A stretch of DNA of 24,155 nucleotides from Candidatus Heimdallarchaeota archaeon LC_2 (GTDB lineage: Archaea > Asgardarchaeota > Heimdallarchaeia > Heimdallarchaeales > Kariarchaeaceae), in contig MDVR01000080.1 in the NCBI GenBank assembly GCA_001940725.1, positions 1-24,155 of the forward strand, in the 5' to 3' direction. The notes beneath the pieces are model-generated. The model ran no database searches, had not been told where the DNA came from, and was given only the letters and a program-made list of their open reading frames with translations. Position 1 is the stretch's first letter, and each line of letters starts with the position of its first letter. Below, one piece after another: positions 8,588 to 16,087 of this stretch. The translations under genes and the position numbers were made by a program.

Positions 8588-10192
8588 ATGACTGTAGATC
8601 CAATTTCTCTGACCATACTTCATAGAAGACTGCAAGGTATTACAGAGGAAATGAGTTTAGTTTTACGAAAAACTGCGTACAGTCCAAATATAAAAGAAAG
8701 AGCTGATTTTTCTTGTGCAATTTTTGATACACAAGGTGATATGGTCGCACAAGCTGAAGCTATTCCTGTTCATCTTGGGAGTATGCCTTTTGTTGCGAAA
8801 CCAATAATCCGTATGTTTCAAGATACATGGCAATCTGGTGATGCCATAATTACAAATTCACCACGTTCTGGTTTTGGAGGAACACATTTACCTGATATTA
8901 CCCTTCTAGCTCCAGTTTTCAATAATGGGGAATTTACCCATTTATTAGCAGCAAGAGCTCATCATGCCGACGTAGGGGGGATGTCTCCCGGTTCATTACC
9001 CGCGCAAAGTACTGAAATATTTCAAGAAGGTTTGATTATTCCTCCAGTTAGACTATACATTGAAGGGAAGGAAAATGTTGATGTTATGAACTTGATTTTG
9101 GAAAATGTGAGAACCCCTTTTGAAAGAAGAGGTGATTTACGTGCTCAGTATTCAGCACTTAGATTAGGAGTGAGACGAATGATTGAATTAACTAATCAAG
9201 AACTTGATTGGGATATTTCCATGATGCAATCTGAATTACATCGAAGGTCAGAAGAAACAACTATTGAAAAATTAAAATCTCTCGGTACCAAAATTAGTTC
9301 ATTTACTGATTATTTAGATTCTGATGGAATTAATGTGGATGATCCTGTCAGAATATCATGTAAAATTACTTTACCTGGAAATGGCACGATTGAATTCGAT
9401 TTTGCTGGTTCTGATGATGAACGAATTGGAAATTGTAATGCTCCATTTTCAGTAACTCAATCTGCTTGTTTCTATATTGTTAGATTATTAGTTGGTGATG
9501 ATGTGTTGACAAATGCAGGATGTTTTCGACCAGTTCATATTATTGCACCAGAAGCTTCAGTTGTAAACCCAACTCCAAACGTTGCTACATCAAGCGCTAA
9601 TACAGAGACATCAAGTCGAATTGTTGATGTCTTGATGGGTGCAATGAACAAAATTATACCCTGGCCAAGCTCCAGCCAAGGTACAATGAATAATTTACTT
9701 ATTGGTGGTATTCATGATGGGAAACCTTGGAGTATTTATGAGACAATTGGAGGAGGAACTGGTGCGGGACCATCCTTTCCAGGTACATCTGCCATTCAAT
9801 CTAATATGACAAACACAGAGAACACCCCAATTGAAGCCTTGGAATTATCATACCCATTAAGGGTGAGAGAATACTCAATCAGAAAAGATTCAGGAGGTAA
9901 AGGTGAATTTAGAGGGGGAGATGGTATCATTCGTGAAATAGAAATATTATCAAACGCTACAATAACTCTTCAAACTGAAAGACGAAGAATAAGTCCATGG
10001 GGTCAAGGACCTGGTGAAACCCATGGAAATAAAGGAATAAATGAAATTTTCGAATTAACAATTAAATCTGATTCTGGGGTTGAAACTTTTGAATGGAGAG
10101 AACTAGATTCAAAAGTGTCTATTTCAAATGTGAAACCAGGCAGCAAAATAAAAATATCAACTCCTGGTGGAGGGGGATTTACGTATGGATAA
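8588..10192 (+). CDS. hyuB: Hydantoinase B / 5-oxoprolinase family subunit (HyuB)
   Basis: The protein (~534 residues from ATG 8588) begins with DPISLTILHRRL and continues with SPNIKERADFSCAIFD, AIPVHLGSMPF, GFGGTHLPDITLLAP, ARAHHADVGGMSPGSLP and a glycine-rich C-terminus ending in PGGGGFTYG. These are the standard landmarks of HyuB, the beta subunit of ATP-dependent N-methylhydantoinase/oxoprolinase/acetone-carboxylase relatives, which with HyuA hydrolyses cyclic amides such as hydantoins or 5-oxoproline. The open frame extends to TTG 8537, but the family normally starts right at this point, so ATG 8588 is preferred. Its partner hyuA is not adjacent: it lies 8.5 kb away on the other strand. 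The substrate cannot be decided from the sequence. Confidence 0.9.
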   Translation: MTVDPISLTILHRRLQGITEEMSLVLRKTAYSPNIKERADFSCAIFDTQGDMVAQAEAIPVHLGSMPFVAKPIIRMFQDTWQSGDAIITNSPRSGFGGTHLPDITLLAPVFNNGEFTHLLAARAHHADVGGMSPGSLPAQSTEIFQEGLIIPPVRLYIEGKENVDVMNLILENVRTPFERRGDLRAQYSALRLGVRRMIELTNQELDWDISMMQSELHRRSEETTIEKLKSLGTKISSFTDYLDSDGINVDDPVRISCKITLPGNGTIEFDFAGSDDERIGNCNAPFSVTQSACFYIVRLLVGDDVLTNAGCFRPVHIIAPEASVVNPTPNVATSSANTETSSRIVDVLMGAMNKIIPWPSSSQGTMNNLLIGGIHDGKPWSIYETIGGGTGAGPSFPGTSAIQSNMTNTENTPIEALELSYPLRVREYSIRKDSGGKGEFRGGDGIIREIEILSNATITLQTERRRISPWGQGPGETHGNKGINEIFELTIKSDSGVETFEWRELDSKVSISNVKPGSKIKISTPGGGGFTYG

Positions 10193-10240
10193 ACCACTAA
10201 ATTTAATATACATAATATACTATACATATATATATAATTG

Positions 10241-10278
10241 TTACAACAAAAAAATGGTGATCGCTAACCCTGTTGTAA
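10241..10278. repeat. Inverted repeat TTACAACA / TGTTGTAA
   Basis: Perfect 8-bp arms at 10241-10248 and 10271-10278 with 22 bases between them, just upstream of the promoter palindrome of the next gene. It may be a regulator site or a hairpin after hyuB. Confidence 0.5.
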
Positions 10279-10290
10279 ATAACTTAAAAA

Positions 10291-10318
10291 AGTATAAAAC
10301 AAAATATAATTTTATACT
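10291..10318 (+). promoter_or_regulatory. Promoter palindrome containing the TATA box
   Basis: Perfect 9-bp inverted repeat: AGTATAAAA at 10291-10299 and TTTTATACT at 10310-10318, with a 10-base AT-rich spacer. The left arm contains a TATAAAA box; transcription would begin near 10322, shortly before ATG 10337. A protein bound here would block TBP, so it is a good candidate operator. Confidence 0.55.
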
Positions 10319-10336
10319 TGATGGGTTTGGGAGTTC

Positions 10337-11668
10337 ATGATGTCATTGGAGATTTGGCAGCAAACAATGCGAGAACAGGAAACCCAAAAATCAGTTGATC
10401 AGTTGAACATCAGTAATCTAGATCTAACAATTCCTGAAGGAGGAGAAAAGGCTCCATTAATACTTGGTATTACTCAATCATCAATAATTCAATCAACCCT
10501 TACAACATACTTAATCGATTTGGGATTCAGAGTAGCTGGACCTTTTGCAAGCATTGACAGTGGAATTCCATTTATTAAAAAGATCTCACCGGATATTATC
10601 ATATTTGATGTAACAAGCAATAAAGAAGAACTTAATCTCTTTATTGAAATATTAAAAAAAGATGAAGTTGAGATTCCAATTTTATTAATTAGTAATGATG
10701 AAGTGTATATAAATTATCCTTTCCAATCAAAGCTAAGATTACCCATTAATCCCCATGATCTTGTGGATGAATTACAGTATCTAAATCAGAATAAGGAAAA
10801 GTTCACACCACTTCATCACACATTAAAGTTCGTAAATAAACTTTTCAGTAGACTTCTTGAGCTCTCACCAAATAATCTTCGTCCACATGTTGAAACAAGT
10901 ATCAACAAAGTAATTTTTGAGTTCTGTTCTAAAAACAATGAATTCTCGAGAATTAGTGAGGAAAGTCTAGCAATAATAATTAAAGATACTTCATTTATGC
11001 AGATTTCTGATCTCATTGAAATATTACAAGAAACCATTCAAAATTTGATTGAAAATTTAAATTTAAAATTTGAATCTAAAATTGGATCTTCATTGATCAA
11101 TGATGCTTTAGAGGCAATAATCATTTCAAGTCCAGATATACCTACATATATTCAAGATTTAATTGCGAAACTAGGGATTGATTCAGGTAAATTTAGACAT
11201 CTTGTGGATGTAATTATTCCAAAACTTGAAGATTTTCCGAAATCATGTTTTGTAGCATTTTTGTCTTTAGGGGACTTAGGGCCTGAACTTGTTACATATG
11301 TCGCGACAGATGATAAGATTTCAAGTGGATTAAATGATGGTGTGGCAGCTCAAATTACCACTCTAGTAGGTCAAGGTAATAGCTATCACACAGGTATTTA
11401 TGGTCCAATTCCAATTCCCACCGCTAATAATATTGTAGCAATGATTTGGAGTAAGATGTTAGGTTCAAATATAAAGGATCATCGAATGGCAGGAACTTCA
11501 TTAAGTGTTGTCGTTATAGGTTTCTATCGGGAATTACTAACCTATTTGCCGTCACATGATTCAATGAAATCAATTTATAGTTTGATGGATGATATTACAC
11601 ATGTCAATGAAGTTAATAAAGATCTTCTCTTCGAGATTCAAGAAAAATTTCTAGACTCTTTTATGTAA
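10337..11668 (+). CDS. Degenerate receiver-domain protein with C-terminal domain of unknown function
   Basis: This 443-residue protein has an N-terminal fold resembling a response-regulator receiver (about residues 39-150): strand LILGIT, helix, strand FRVAGPFAS, then IIIFDVTS with Asp91 at the phosphoacceptor place, and IPILLIS. The acidic pair normally after the first strand is absent (GITQ), and the conserved Lys-Pro near the last strand reads LRLPINP, so this is probably a pseudo-receiver that is not phosphorylated in the usual way. The middle is helical. The C-terminal part contains FLSLGDLGPELVTYV, a segment around GQGNSYHTGIYGPIPIP, and MAGTSLSVVVIGFYRELL; I do not recognise this domain. 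No DNA-binding or kinase domain is visible. Its promoter holds two inverted repeats. The stop is 12 bases from the convergent reductase gene. Confidence 0.75.
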   Translation: MMSLEIWQQTMREQETQKSVDQLNISNLDLTIPEGGEKAPLILGITQSSIIQSTLTTYLIDLGFRVAGPFASIDSGIPFIKKISPDIIIFDVTSNKEELNLFIEILKKDEVEIPILLISNDEVYINYPFQSKLRLPINPHDLVDELQYLNQNKEKFTPLHHTLKFVNKLFSRLLELSPNNLRPHVETSINKVIFEFCSKNNEFSRISEESLAIIIKDTSFMQISDLIEILQETIQNLIENLNLKFESKIGSSLINDALEAIIISSPDIPTYIQDLIAKLGIDSGKFRHLVDVIIPKLEDFPKSCFVAFLSLGDLGPELVTYVATDDKISSGLNDGVAAQITTLVGQGNSYHTGIYGPIPIPTANNIVAMIWSKMLGSNIKDHRMAGTSLSVVVIGFYRELLTYLPSHDSMKSIYSLMDDITHVNEVNKDLLFEIQEKFLDSFM

Positions 11669-11669
11669 T

Positions 11670-11690
11670 ATTAATTTTAATTAAATTAAT
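11670..11690. terminator. Possible bidirectional AT-rich hairpin between convergent genes
   Basis: ATTAATTT at 11670-11677 and AAATTAAT at 11683-11690 form an 8-bp inverted repeat in the short gap, running into the last codons of the reductase gene. The extreme AT content means it may be chance. Confidence 0.25.
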
Positions 11691-12568
11691 AATTCTTTTG
11701 CCAATTGAATACTATGGTCTATTGCTGTATCATAAGAATCAGTTAAACCAGTCACATCACCAATTGCCCATATGTTTTGTATACTAGTCCGAAATTTTGA
11801 ATCGACAATGATATATCCTGATTCATTAAGTTTAATTTTAGAATCTTGGAGAAATTTAGTCGAAGGTTTAGGTTTACCCTCAACAAATAATCCTGATATT
11901 TGGATTTTTTGAGACCCCTGTTCCGACTCAAATGAAACATTTTCCAAAACATCTGACCCCATTGCAACAATCTCTCTTACATTTGTAAAGGTAAGAATAT
12001 TGTCCAAAGAGAAATCTAAATGTTCTGATAGCCACATTAAATACACTTTATTTGCGTGTTGTTTCATAAATTCGGCAGCTCTCCTTGTATATTCATGGGA
12101 ACCAATCACTGCTATATCTTTTCCCCTGTACAATCCCCAATCACATACTGCACAATCAGATATCCCTTTGTGATAAAAATTTGTTTCACCTTCAAAGTCT
12201 AATCTTGGCTGTTTTGCACCTGTTGCAATTACAACTTTCTTAGCGAGGAATTTCTGATGTTTTGTTATTACAGCGATTTCGTCATTGGTTTCAATTGATG
12301 TACAAAGACTGGTCTTATGTTTTACTCCCACCTCTTTTGCCTTTGCGATCATTTCCTCTATATGATCAAGACCGTTGGTACCTTCTGCAATTGATGAAAC
12401 ATTTTGCAAGGCACCTGCTTTTGCAATTTGAGATTCATACGGGGATCCTAGTAACCAAACTTCTAATCCTTTTTCTTTTAATTTTTGAGCAAGAGTGATG
12501 CCGGCAACTCCTGCGCCTATAATTAAATAATCTGTTTGAATATCTGGTGCTGCTGGTCTTTGAAACAC
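11681..12568 (-). CDS. Thioredoxin reductase-like flavoprotein with CAVC redox motif
   Basis: The 295-residue protein has an FAD-binding start (YLIIGAGVAGITLAQKL, 14-30), VVIATGAKQPR (112-122), the redox-active CAVCD at 139-143, and the C-terminal FAD motif IWAIGDVTG. This is the order found in thioredoxin reductases, which pass electrons via flavin to a disulfide. The second nucleotide-binding site is degenerate: the usual GxGxxA reads AVIGSHEYTRRAA (153-165), and the arginine cluster that reads the NADPH 2'-phosphate is not visible. The electron donor may therefore not be NADPH (compare ferredoxin-dependent or deeply rooted thioredoxin reductases). The start is GTG. The gene is divergent from bshC across 129 bases, suggesting a role in thiol redox balance, possibly reducing bacillithiol disulfide or a bacilliredoxin; unlike bacterial YpdA/Bdr it keeps a CxxC. 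Confidence 0.82.
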   Translation of the reverse strand: MFQRPAAPDIQTDYLIIGAGVAGITLAQKLKEKGLEVWLLGSPYESQIAKAGALQNVSSIAEGTNGLDHIEEMIAKAKEVGVKHKTSLCTSIETNDEIAVITKHQKFLAKKVVIATGAKQPRLDFEGETNFYHKGISDCAVCDWGLYRGKDIAVIGSHEYTRRAAEFMKQHANKVYLMWLSEHLDFSLDNILTFTNVREIVAMGSDVLENVSFESEQGSQKIQISGLFVEGKPKPSTKFLQDSKIKLNESGYIIVDSKFRTSIQNIWAIGDVTGLTDSYDTAIDHSIQLAKELLI

Positions 12569-12605
12569 TAAAAAAATTTAGAATATTAAATAAAATAAAG
12601 TTATG

Positions 12606-12628
12606 TTTTTCCGAATAAATTTTTCCGA
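12606..12628. promoter_or_regulatory. Tandem TTTTTCCGA repeats between the reductase and bshC
   Basis: The exact nonamer TTTTTCCGA occurs at 12606-12614 and 12620-12628, 14 bases apart, in the divergent promoter region. It could be a shared regulator site. The evidence is only the repetition and the location. Confidence 0.35.
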
Positions 12629-12655
12629 TAGAACAGAACTTTTTAGATTTGCTTG

Positions 12656-12663
12656 TATAATTA
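12656..12663 (+). promoter_or_regulatory. TATA box of bshC
   Basis: TATAATTA centred near 12660 predicts a start near 12686, about 12 bases before the TTG start of bshC. It also argues against the out-of-frame ATG at 12675 being used. Confidence 0.45.
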
Positions 12664-12697
12664 ATGTTAATATAATGAATTCTCCTCAGAAAATATC

Positions 12698-14335
12698 TTG
12701 AATGATTTGCTAAATCCGAATCATCTGTATGATGAAATTGTCTTATCTGGAAATCAAGTCGATAATTTTTGGGGAGAAGTACCAAATACATTTGAAAATG
12801 TAATCAAGTTGGCAAAGAAACGAATTCCTTCGAATCAGAGAACCGAAGGTGCAAAGGATAAGTTACAGATCCTTAAATCATTTTTAAAGAAATTCCATGT
12901 GGATATGGGGATTTCATCGGATAAAGTAATTAATAATATTGATAACCTAGATAATGGCTCAATTTTAATGGGTCAGCAACCAATTATTTTTGGAGGTCCA
13001 GGGTTTATCGGGAATAAATTTGGATGTTTAATATTTTTAGATAACTTGGCTCATCAGCATGATTTATCATTAAGTCCAGTCTATTTTGTTGGAGATTATG
13101 ATGGATTGCAAAAAGAATTAACTAGAACATATTATCCAAATCCAACATCACACAATGCAGTAATTATTGAATCTGGTGAATTTTTATCTGAAGAAAGTAA
13201 TATTGCGGTTCATGCTGCGAAACTTCCTCCTTCAAGTTGGTTATTAGAAGAATTACAAAATTTAGAAAAAAATTTGCGAAGCTTCAAGAAACAGATCAAG
13301 GGTCAAACAAAATTTCTTTTTGAAGAACGATGGAATCATATATCAACATTATTAAAAACAAGTTTTCTTCATTCTACGACATTATCTGAATGGGCAACAA
13401 AAATATGGGGTATTCTTGCGAATGTCTTAAACGACTTTGGAATAGTCTTCTTACCCACTTCCCATCCTGAGGTAAGAAAATTAGTTGCACCTGAATTTCA
13501 CCGATTTATCAAAAATAGAGAACTCTATGCATCTACATTTCAAAAAACAATGAAGCAAATGCAAGACATGGGTTATAAGCCATCTTTACCTCATAGACAT
13601 AATAATTATTCACCGTTCACTCTGGAATGTGAGGGTGATGAGACTCGTGTGACAACTGAAATAAATTTAAGAGATAATGAAATATGGGCTGAAGGGAAAT
13701 GTCCATGTTGTGATAAAGCCTTCAGTATAAAGGTTACAACAGTTGCTGATCTAGATAAAATAGCAACAAAAATTGGACCCAGAGTTGACACGTCTCAAGC
13801 AATATTTCAAGATTTAATGAATATTCAAATTCGAATTTCGGGACCTGGTGAAATTGCATATTATACTCAAGCAGTTCCTGCTCTCAAAGCAATAGGATTT
13901 AATGTACCAATATTTGTTAAATATAAACGGGCTTTCTATAATACTGATTTTAATGAAAAACTCGGTTCGATGTTACATTCTAGAAAACAACCAAGTTTAC
14001 ATCAACCAACATTATTTGAAATCCTGAGAAAAAGATTTAATGCGATAAAAGAAGAAAGTTCTGAAGGTGTGATAGAGGCTGAAATAGAAATGAAATTATT
14101 TATCAACAATCAATATGATTCACTTCAATCTCATAAACAAAGTATGGATATTCAAAAGTACTTAGGATGGCAATTTGGGAAATTTGATCAATTCAAATTT
14201 GGTCAAGAGGTTTCATGGAGTTGGATTGATTTGGCATTGCAAACGGGTCCTAAAGATTACATAAATACATATTGTCGAATGTATCATAAACACTCCTTGG
14301 TTGGGAGCTTGTATTACATTAATACTTCGATTTAA
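12698..14335 (+). CDS. bshC: BshC-like bacillithiol synthase (cysteine-adding enzyme)
   Basis: The 545-residue length matches bacterial BshC (about 540). Landmarks are MGQQPIIFGGPGFIGNKFG (like GQQ...GGPLY..YK in BshC), followed after a helix by SPVYFVGDYDGLQKEL, in the place of the BshC motif PVFW...EDHD..E; the central part and long C-terminal helices also fit. BshC joins L-cysteine to GlcN-malate, the last step of bacillithiol synthesis, in the cytoplasm. A CPCC cluster in the middle (GKCPCCDKAF) may bind a metal; I cannot say whether bacterial enzymes have it. The active-site region is diverged from the bacterial form, so activity is not certain. The start is TTG 12698; no in-frame ATG precedes it after the upstream stop. 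The stop directly abuts the stop of convergent bshA with no bases between. Confidence 0.82.
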   Translation: MNDLLNPNHLYDEIVLSGNQVDNFWGEVPNTFENVIKLAKKRIPSNQRTEGAKDKLQILKSFLKKFHVDMGISSDKVINNIDNLDNGSILMGQQPIIFGGPGFIGNKFGCLIFLDNLAHQHDLSLSPVYFVGDYDGLQKELTRTYYPNPTSHNAVIIESGEFLSEESNIAVHAAKLPPSSWLLEELQNLEKNLRSFKKQIKGQTKFLFEERWNHISTLLKTSFLHSTTLSEWATKIWGILANVLNDFGIVFLPTSHPEVRKLVAPEFHRFIKNRELYASTFQKTMKQMQDMGYKPSLPHRHNNYSPFTLECEGDETRVTTEINLRDNEIWAEGKCPCCDKAFSIKVTTVADLDKIATKIGPRVDTSQAIFQDLMNIQIRISGPGEIAYYTQAVPALKAIGFNVPIFVKYKRAFYNTDFNEKLGSMLHSRKQPSLHQPTLFEILRKRFNAIKEESSEGVIEAEIEMKLFINNQYDSLQSHKQSMDIQKYLGWQFGKFDQFKFGQEVSWSWIDLALQTGPKDYINTYCRMYHKHSLVGSLYYINTSI

Positions 14336-15457
14336 TTAGCACTTAACTCTACAATCTACTGAATCAAGACATAAAATTGAGTCGTATATATTTTCATATT
14401 CTTTTATAATTTTATCAGTCGAGAATTTCTCTTGAATAACCTCACGACCTTTTTTGCCAAGTTTTTGTCTCAATTGCTCATTAGACATTAATTTGGCTAA
14501 TTGTTCTACAGCATCACTTTTCGAATTGTGATCAAATAATAATCCGCTTTCTCCATGTTTGCATATTTCTGGAATTCCACCTACACTTGACGCCAAAACA
14601 GCAGTTTCTGTTGCCATTGCTTCCGCTATTGTTAAACCAAACGATTCTATTCTACTGGTAGAGGCTAGAATTGAAGCTTTAGATAATAACTTGGGTATGT
14701 CTTTTCGAGCACCGAGAAAATTAACCCGATCTTTAATTTTTAGTTCCCTAGCAACTCTCTGACACACTGGTGAATCTGGTCCATTTCCTACAAGATTTAA
14801 TTTCCACTTTGGGAAATCATCTGCCAATTCTGCAAATATTTGTATCATATATGGGACATTTTTTACTGGTCTAAAATTAGATGCATGCATAATACTTAAT
14901 TCTCTTTCCTCCGACATAGGATAAAATTCATTTGTGTTGATAAAGTTATAAATTGTTTTAACTGAATTCTTTTTGAGATTGAATACCTGTTCAGTCTCCC
15001 TGGCAAGGAAATTAGAAACTGAAGTTATTCCGTTCATATCCTGTATGGCGAGTTGCAAGGTTTCATTATAACTGGGATCTTTACCTAAGGTGTGTGTGTC
15101 CGATCCATGGGTTGTTACAACATTTCTGATTCCGCTCATTTTCTTTGCTAGATATGAAACAACTGCATGGGGTATTGCATAATGAGAATGCATAATATCG
15201 ATATGATGATTTCGAACAATTTCTGCAATTTTAGCAGATGCTTGGATTGTATAAGGAGCTCCAATTTCTTTAAATAATGCATAAGATGGTCTTTCTATTA
15301 AATGAAAAGTAATATTATCTAGCTTATCAAAATCCTTTAGGAAGAATGGTTTTTTGTAAAAAAGAAAATGAACTTCATGTCCTATATTGGCTAGTTCAAT
15401 ACCTAGTCTAGTTGCAATTAGTCCAGATCCTCCCATTGTAGGAAATCCGGTCATCAA
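14336..15457 (-). CDS. bshA: BshA-like glycosyltransferase (GlcNAc-malate synthase)
   Basis: A GT-B fold, GT4-family glycosyltransferase of 373 residues, close to bacterial BshA (about 377). It shows FPTMGGSGLIATRLGIELA at the N-terminus, HSHYAIPHAVVSYLAKKM, TTHGSDTHTLGKDPSY, SVSNFLARET, IMHASNFRPVKN, LVGNGP, FLGARKD, and the ESFGLTIAEAMA nucleotide-sugar site followed by SVGGIPEI. The combination GGSG + HYAIPHA + THG(S/T)D + HxSNFRPVK is specific for BshA, which makes GlcNAc-malate from UDP-GlcNAc and L-malate. TTG 15457 and ATG 15454 are the listed starts, but homologues begin a few residues earlier (MKI...); here IKILMTGFP would need an ATT start at 15464-15466, which has AGGAG (15475-15479) 8 bases ahead. 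It is convergent with bshC and divergent from the E2F-like gene. Confidence 0.9.
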   Translation of the reverse strand: MMTGFPTMGGSGLIATRLGIELANIGHEVHFLFYKKPFFLKDFDKLDNITFHLIERPSYALFKEIGAPYTIQASAKIAEIVRNHHIDIMHSHYAIPHAVVSYLAKKMSGIRNVVTTHGSDTHTLGKDPSYNETLQLAIQDMNGITSVSNFLARETEQVFNLKKNSVKTIYNFINTNEFYPMSEERELSIMHASNFRPVKNVPYMIQIFAELADDFPKWKLNLVGNGPDSPVCQRVARELKIKDRVNFLGARKDIPKLLSKASILASTSRIESFGLTIAEAMATETAVLASSVGGIPEICKHGESGLLFDHNSKSDAVEQLAKLMSNEQLRQKLGKKGREVIQEKFSTDKIIKEYENIYDSILCLDSVDCRVKC

Positions 15458-15474
15458 TATTTTAATGAATGCTT

Positions 15475-15479
15475 CTCCT
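15475..15479 (-). promoter_or_regulatory. Ribosome binding site that bears on the bshA start
   Basis: Minus-strand AGGAG sits 8 bases before ATT 15466 but 17 or more before the TTG/ATG starts. The spacing favours the ATT codon, which would be an unusual start. Confidence 0.4.
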
Positions 15480-15681
15480 CTGTGTAATTATTAAAATTTG
15501 AGATCAACCATTAAAAAATTAATTGTATGGGTCTAATTGCTTTTTCTAATAATTATAAAATATGTGATTTTGTTATTATTCATAAATATTTTAAATTAAT
15601 ATCATTTTATTAAAAAGTTCAAACTGGATTAAGTTAAATTCTAATTTGACCAATTTACGATAGATAATTAATTAATATTGG

Positions 15682-15690
15682 TTTATATTT
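15682..15690 (+). promoter_or_regulatory. TATA box of the E2F-like gene
   Basis: TTTATATTT centred 27 bases before GTG 15713 predicts an essentially leaderless transcript. The remaining divergent region toward bshA (from 15467) is very AT-rich and shows no further clear element. Confidence 0.5.
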
Positions 15691-15712
15691 CTTATATGTA
15701 CCTTTTAACTGA

Positions 15713-16072
15713 GTGATAATTTTGAAACTTGAAGAAATTGCTAGAAAATCCATCGAAATCATAAAGGAACGGGGTGGTGAAGGGGTAACGACCGCTGAAT
15801 TGGCAAGAAGATTGAATGTGCCTAAACGACGTGTTTATGATGTGAAGGCTATCATGAAAGCAGCTAATCTAATTACTACAACACGAGATCGTGATGGCAC
15901 AAAAATATTCTGGAATGTAAGTATTGAAAGTAGTTCATCTACAGAAATTAGTAGAATTCGTTCAAATAAAATAAAAATAACTACGACAGGGTTCATTACT
16001 AATGTTTCAAATAGAGGGACTGAAGTAATAATTGAAGGTACAAGTCCAAGTATGTCTATTGAACCATTGTAA
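15713..16072 (+). CDS. E2F/DP-like winged-helix DNA-binding protein
   Basis: A 119-residue protein whose first ~70 residues match the E2F/DP winged helix: helix 1 LEEIARKSIEIIKERG, then VTTAELARRLNV, the recognition helix PKRRVYDVKAIMKAANLI (37-54) and a wing ending in KIFW. Eukaryotic E2F has KRRIYDITNVLEGIGLI and HIQW in the same order, and RRxYD makes its base contacts. The rest (71-119) has no dimerisation or marked-box domain that I can see and looks like short strands. It is probably a small homodimeric transcription regulator. GTG 15713 is chosen because of the TATA box; TTG 15722 is possible. It is divergent from bshA, so it may regulate that gene; this is inference. The stop is 15 bases from the convergent LigB-like gene. 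Confidence 0.8.
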   Translation: MIILKLEEIARKSIEIIKERGGEGVTTAELARRLNVPKRRVYDVKAIMKAANLITTTRDRDGTKIFWNVSIESSSSTEISRIRSNKIKITTTGFITNVSNRGTEVIIEGTSPSMSIEPL

Positions 16073-16087
16073 TTTATTTTAATCATA

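Noticed and set aside
12675..12701. ATG-started mini-ORF of eight codons overlapping the bshC start
   Set aside because: It is out of frame with bshC and lies upstream of the transcript start predicted from the TATA box, so a leader peptide is not supported.
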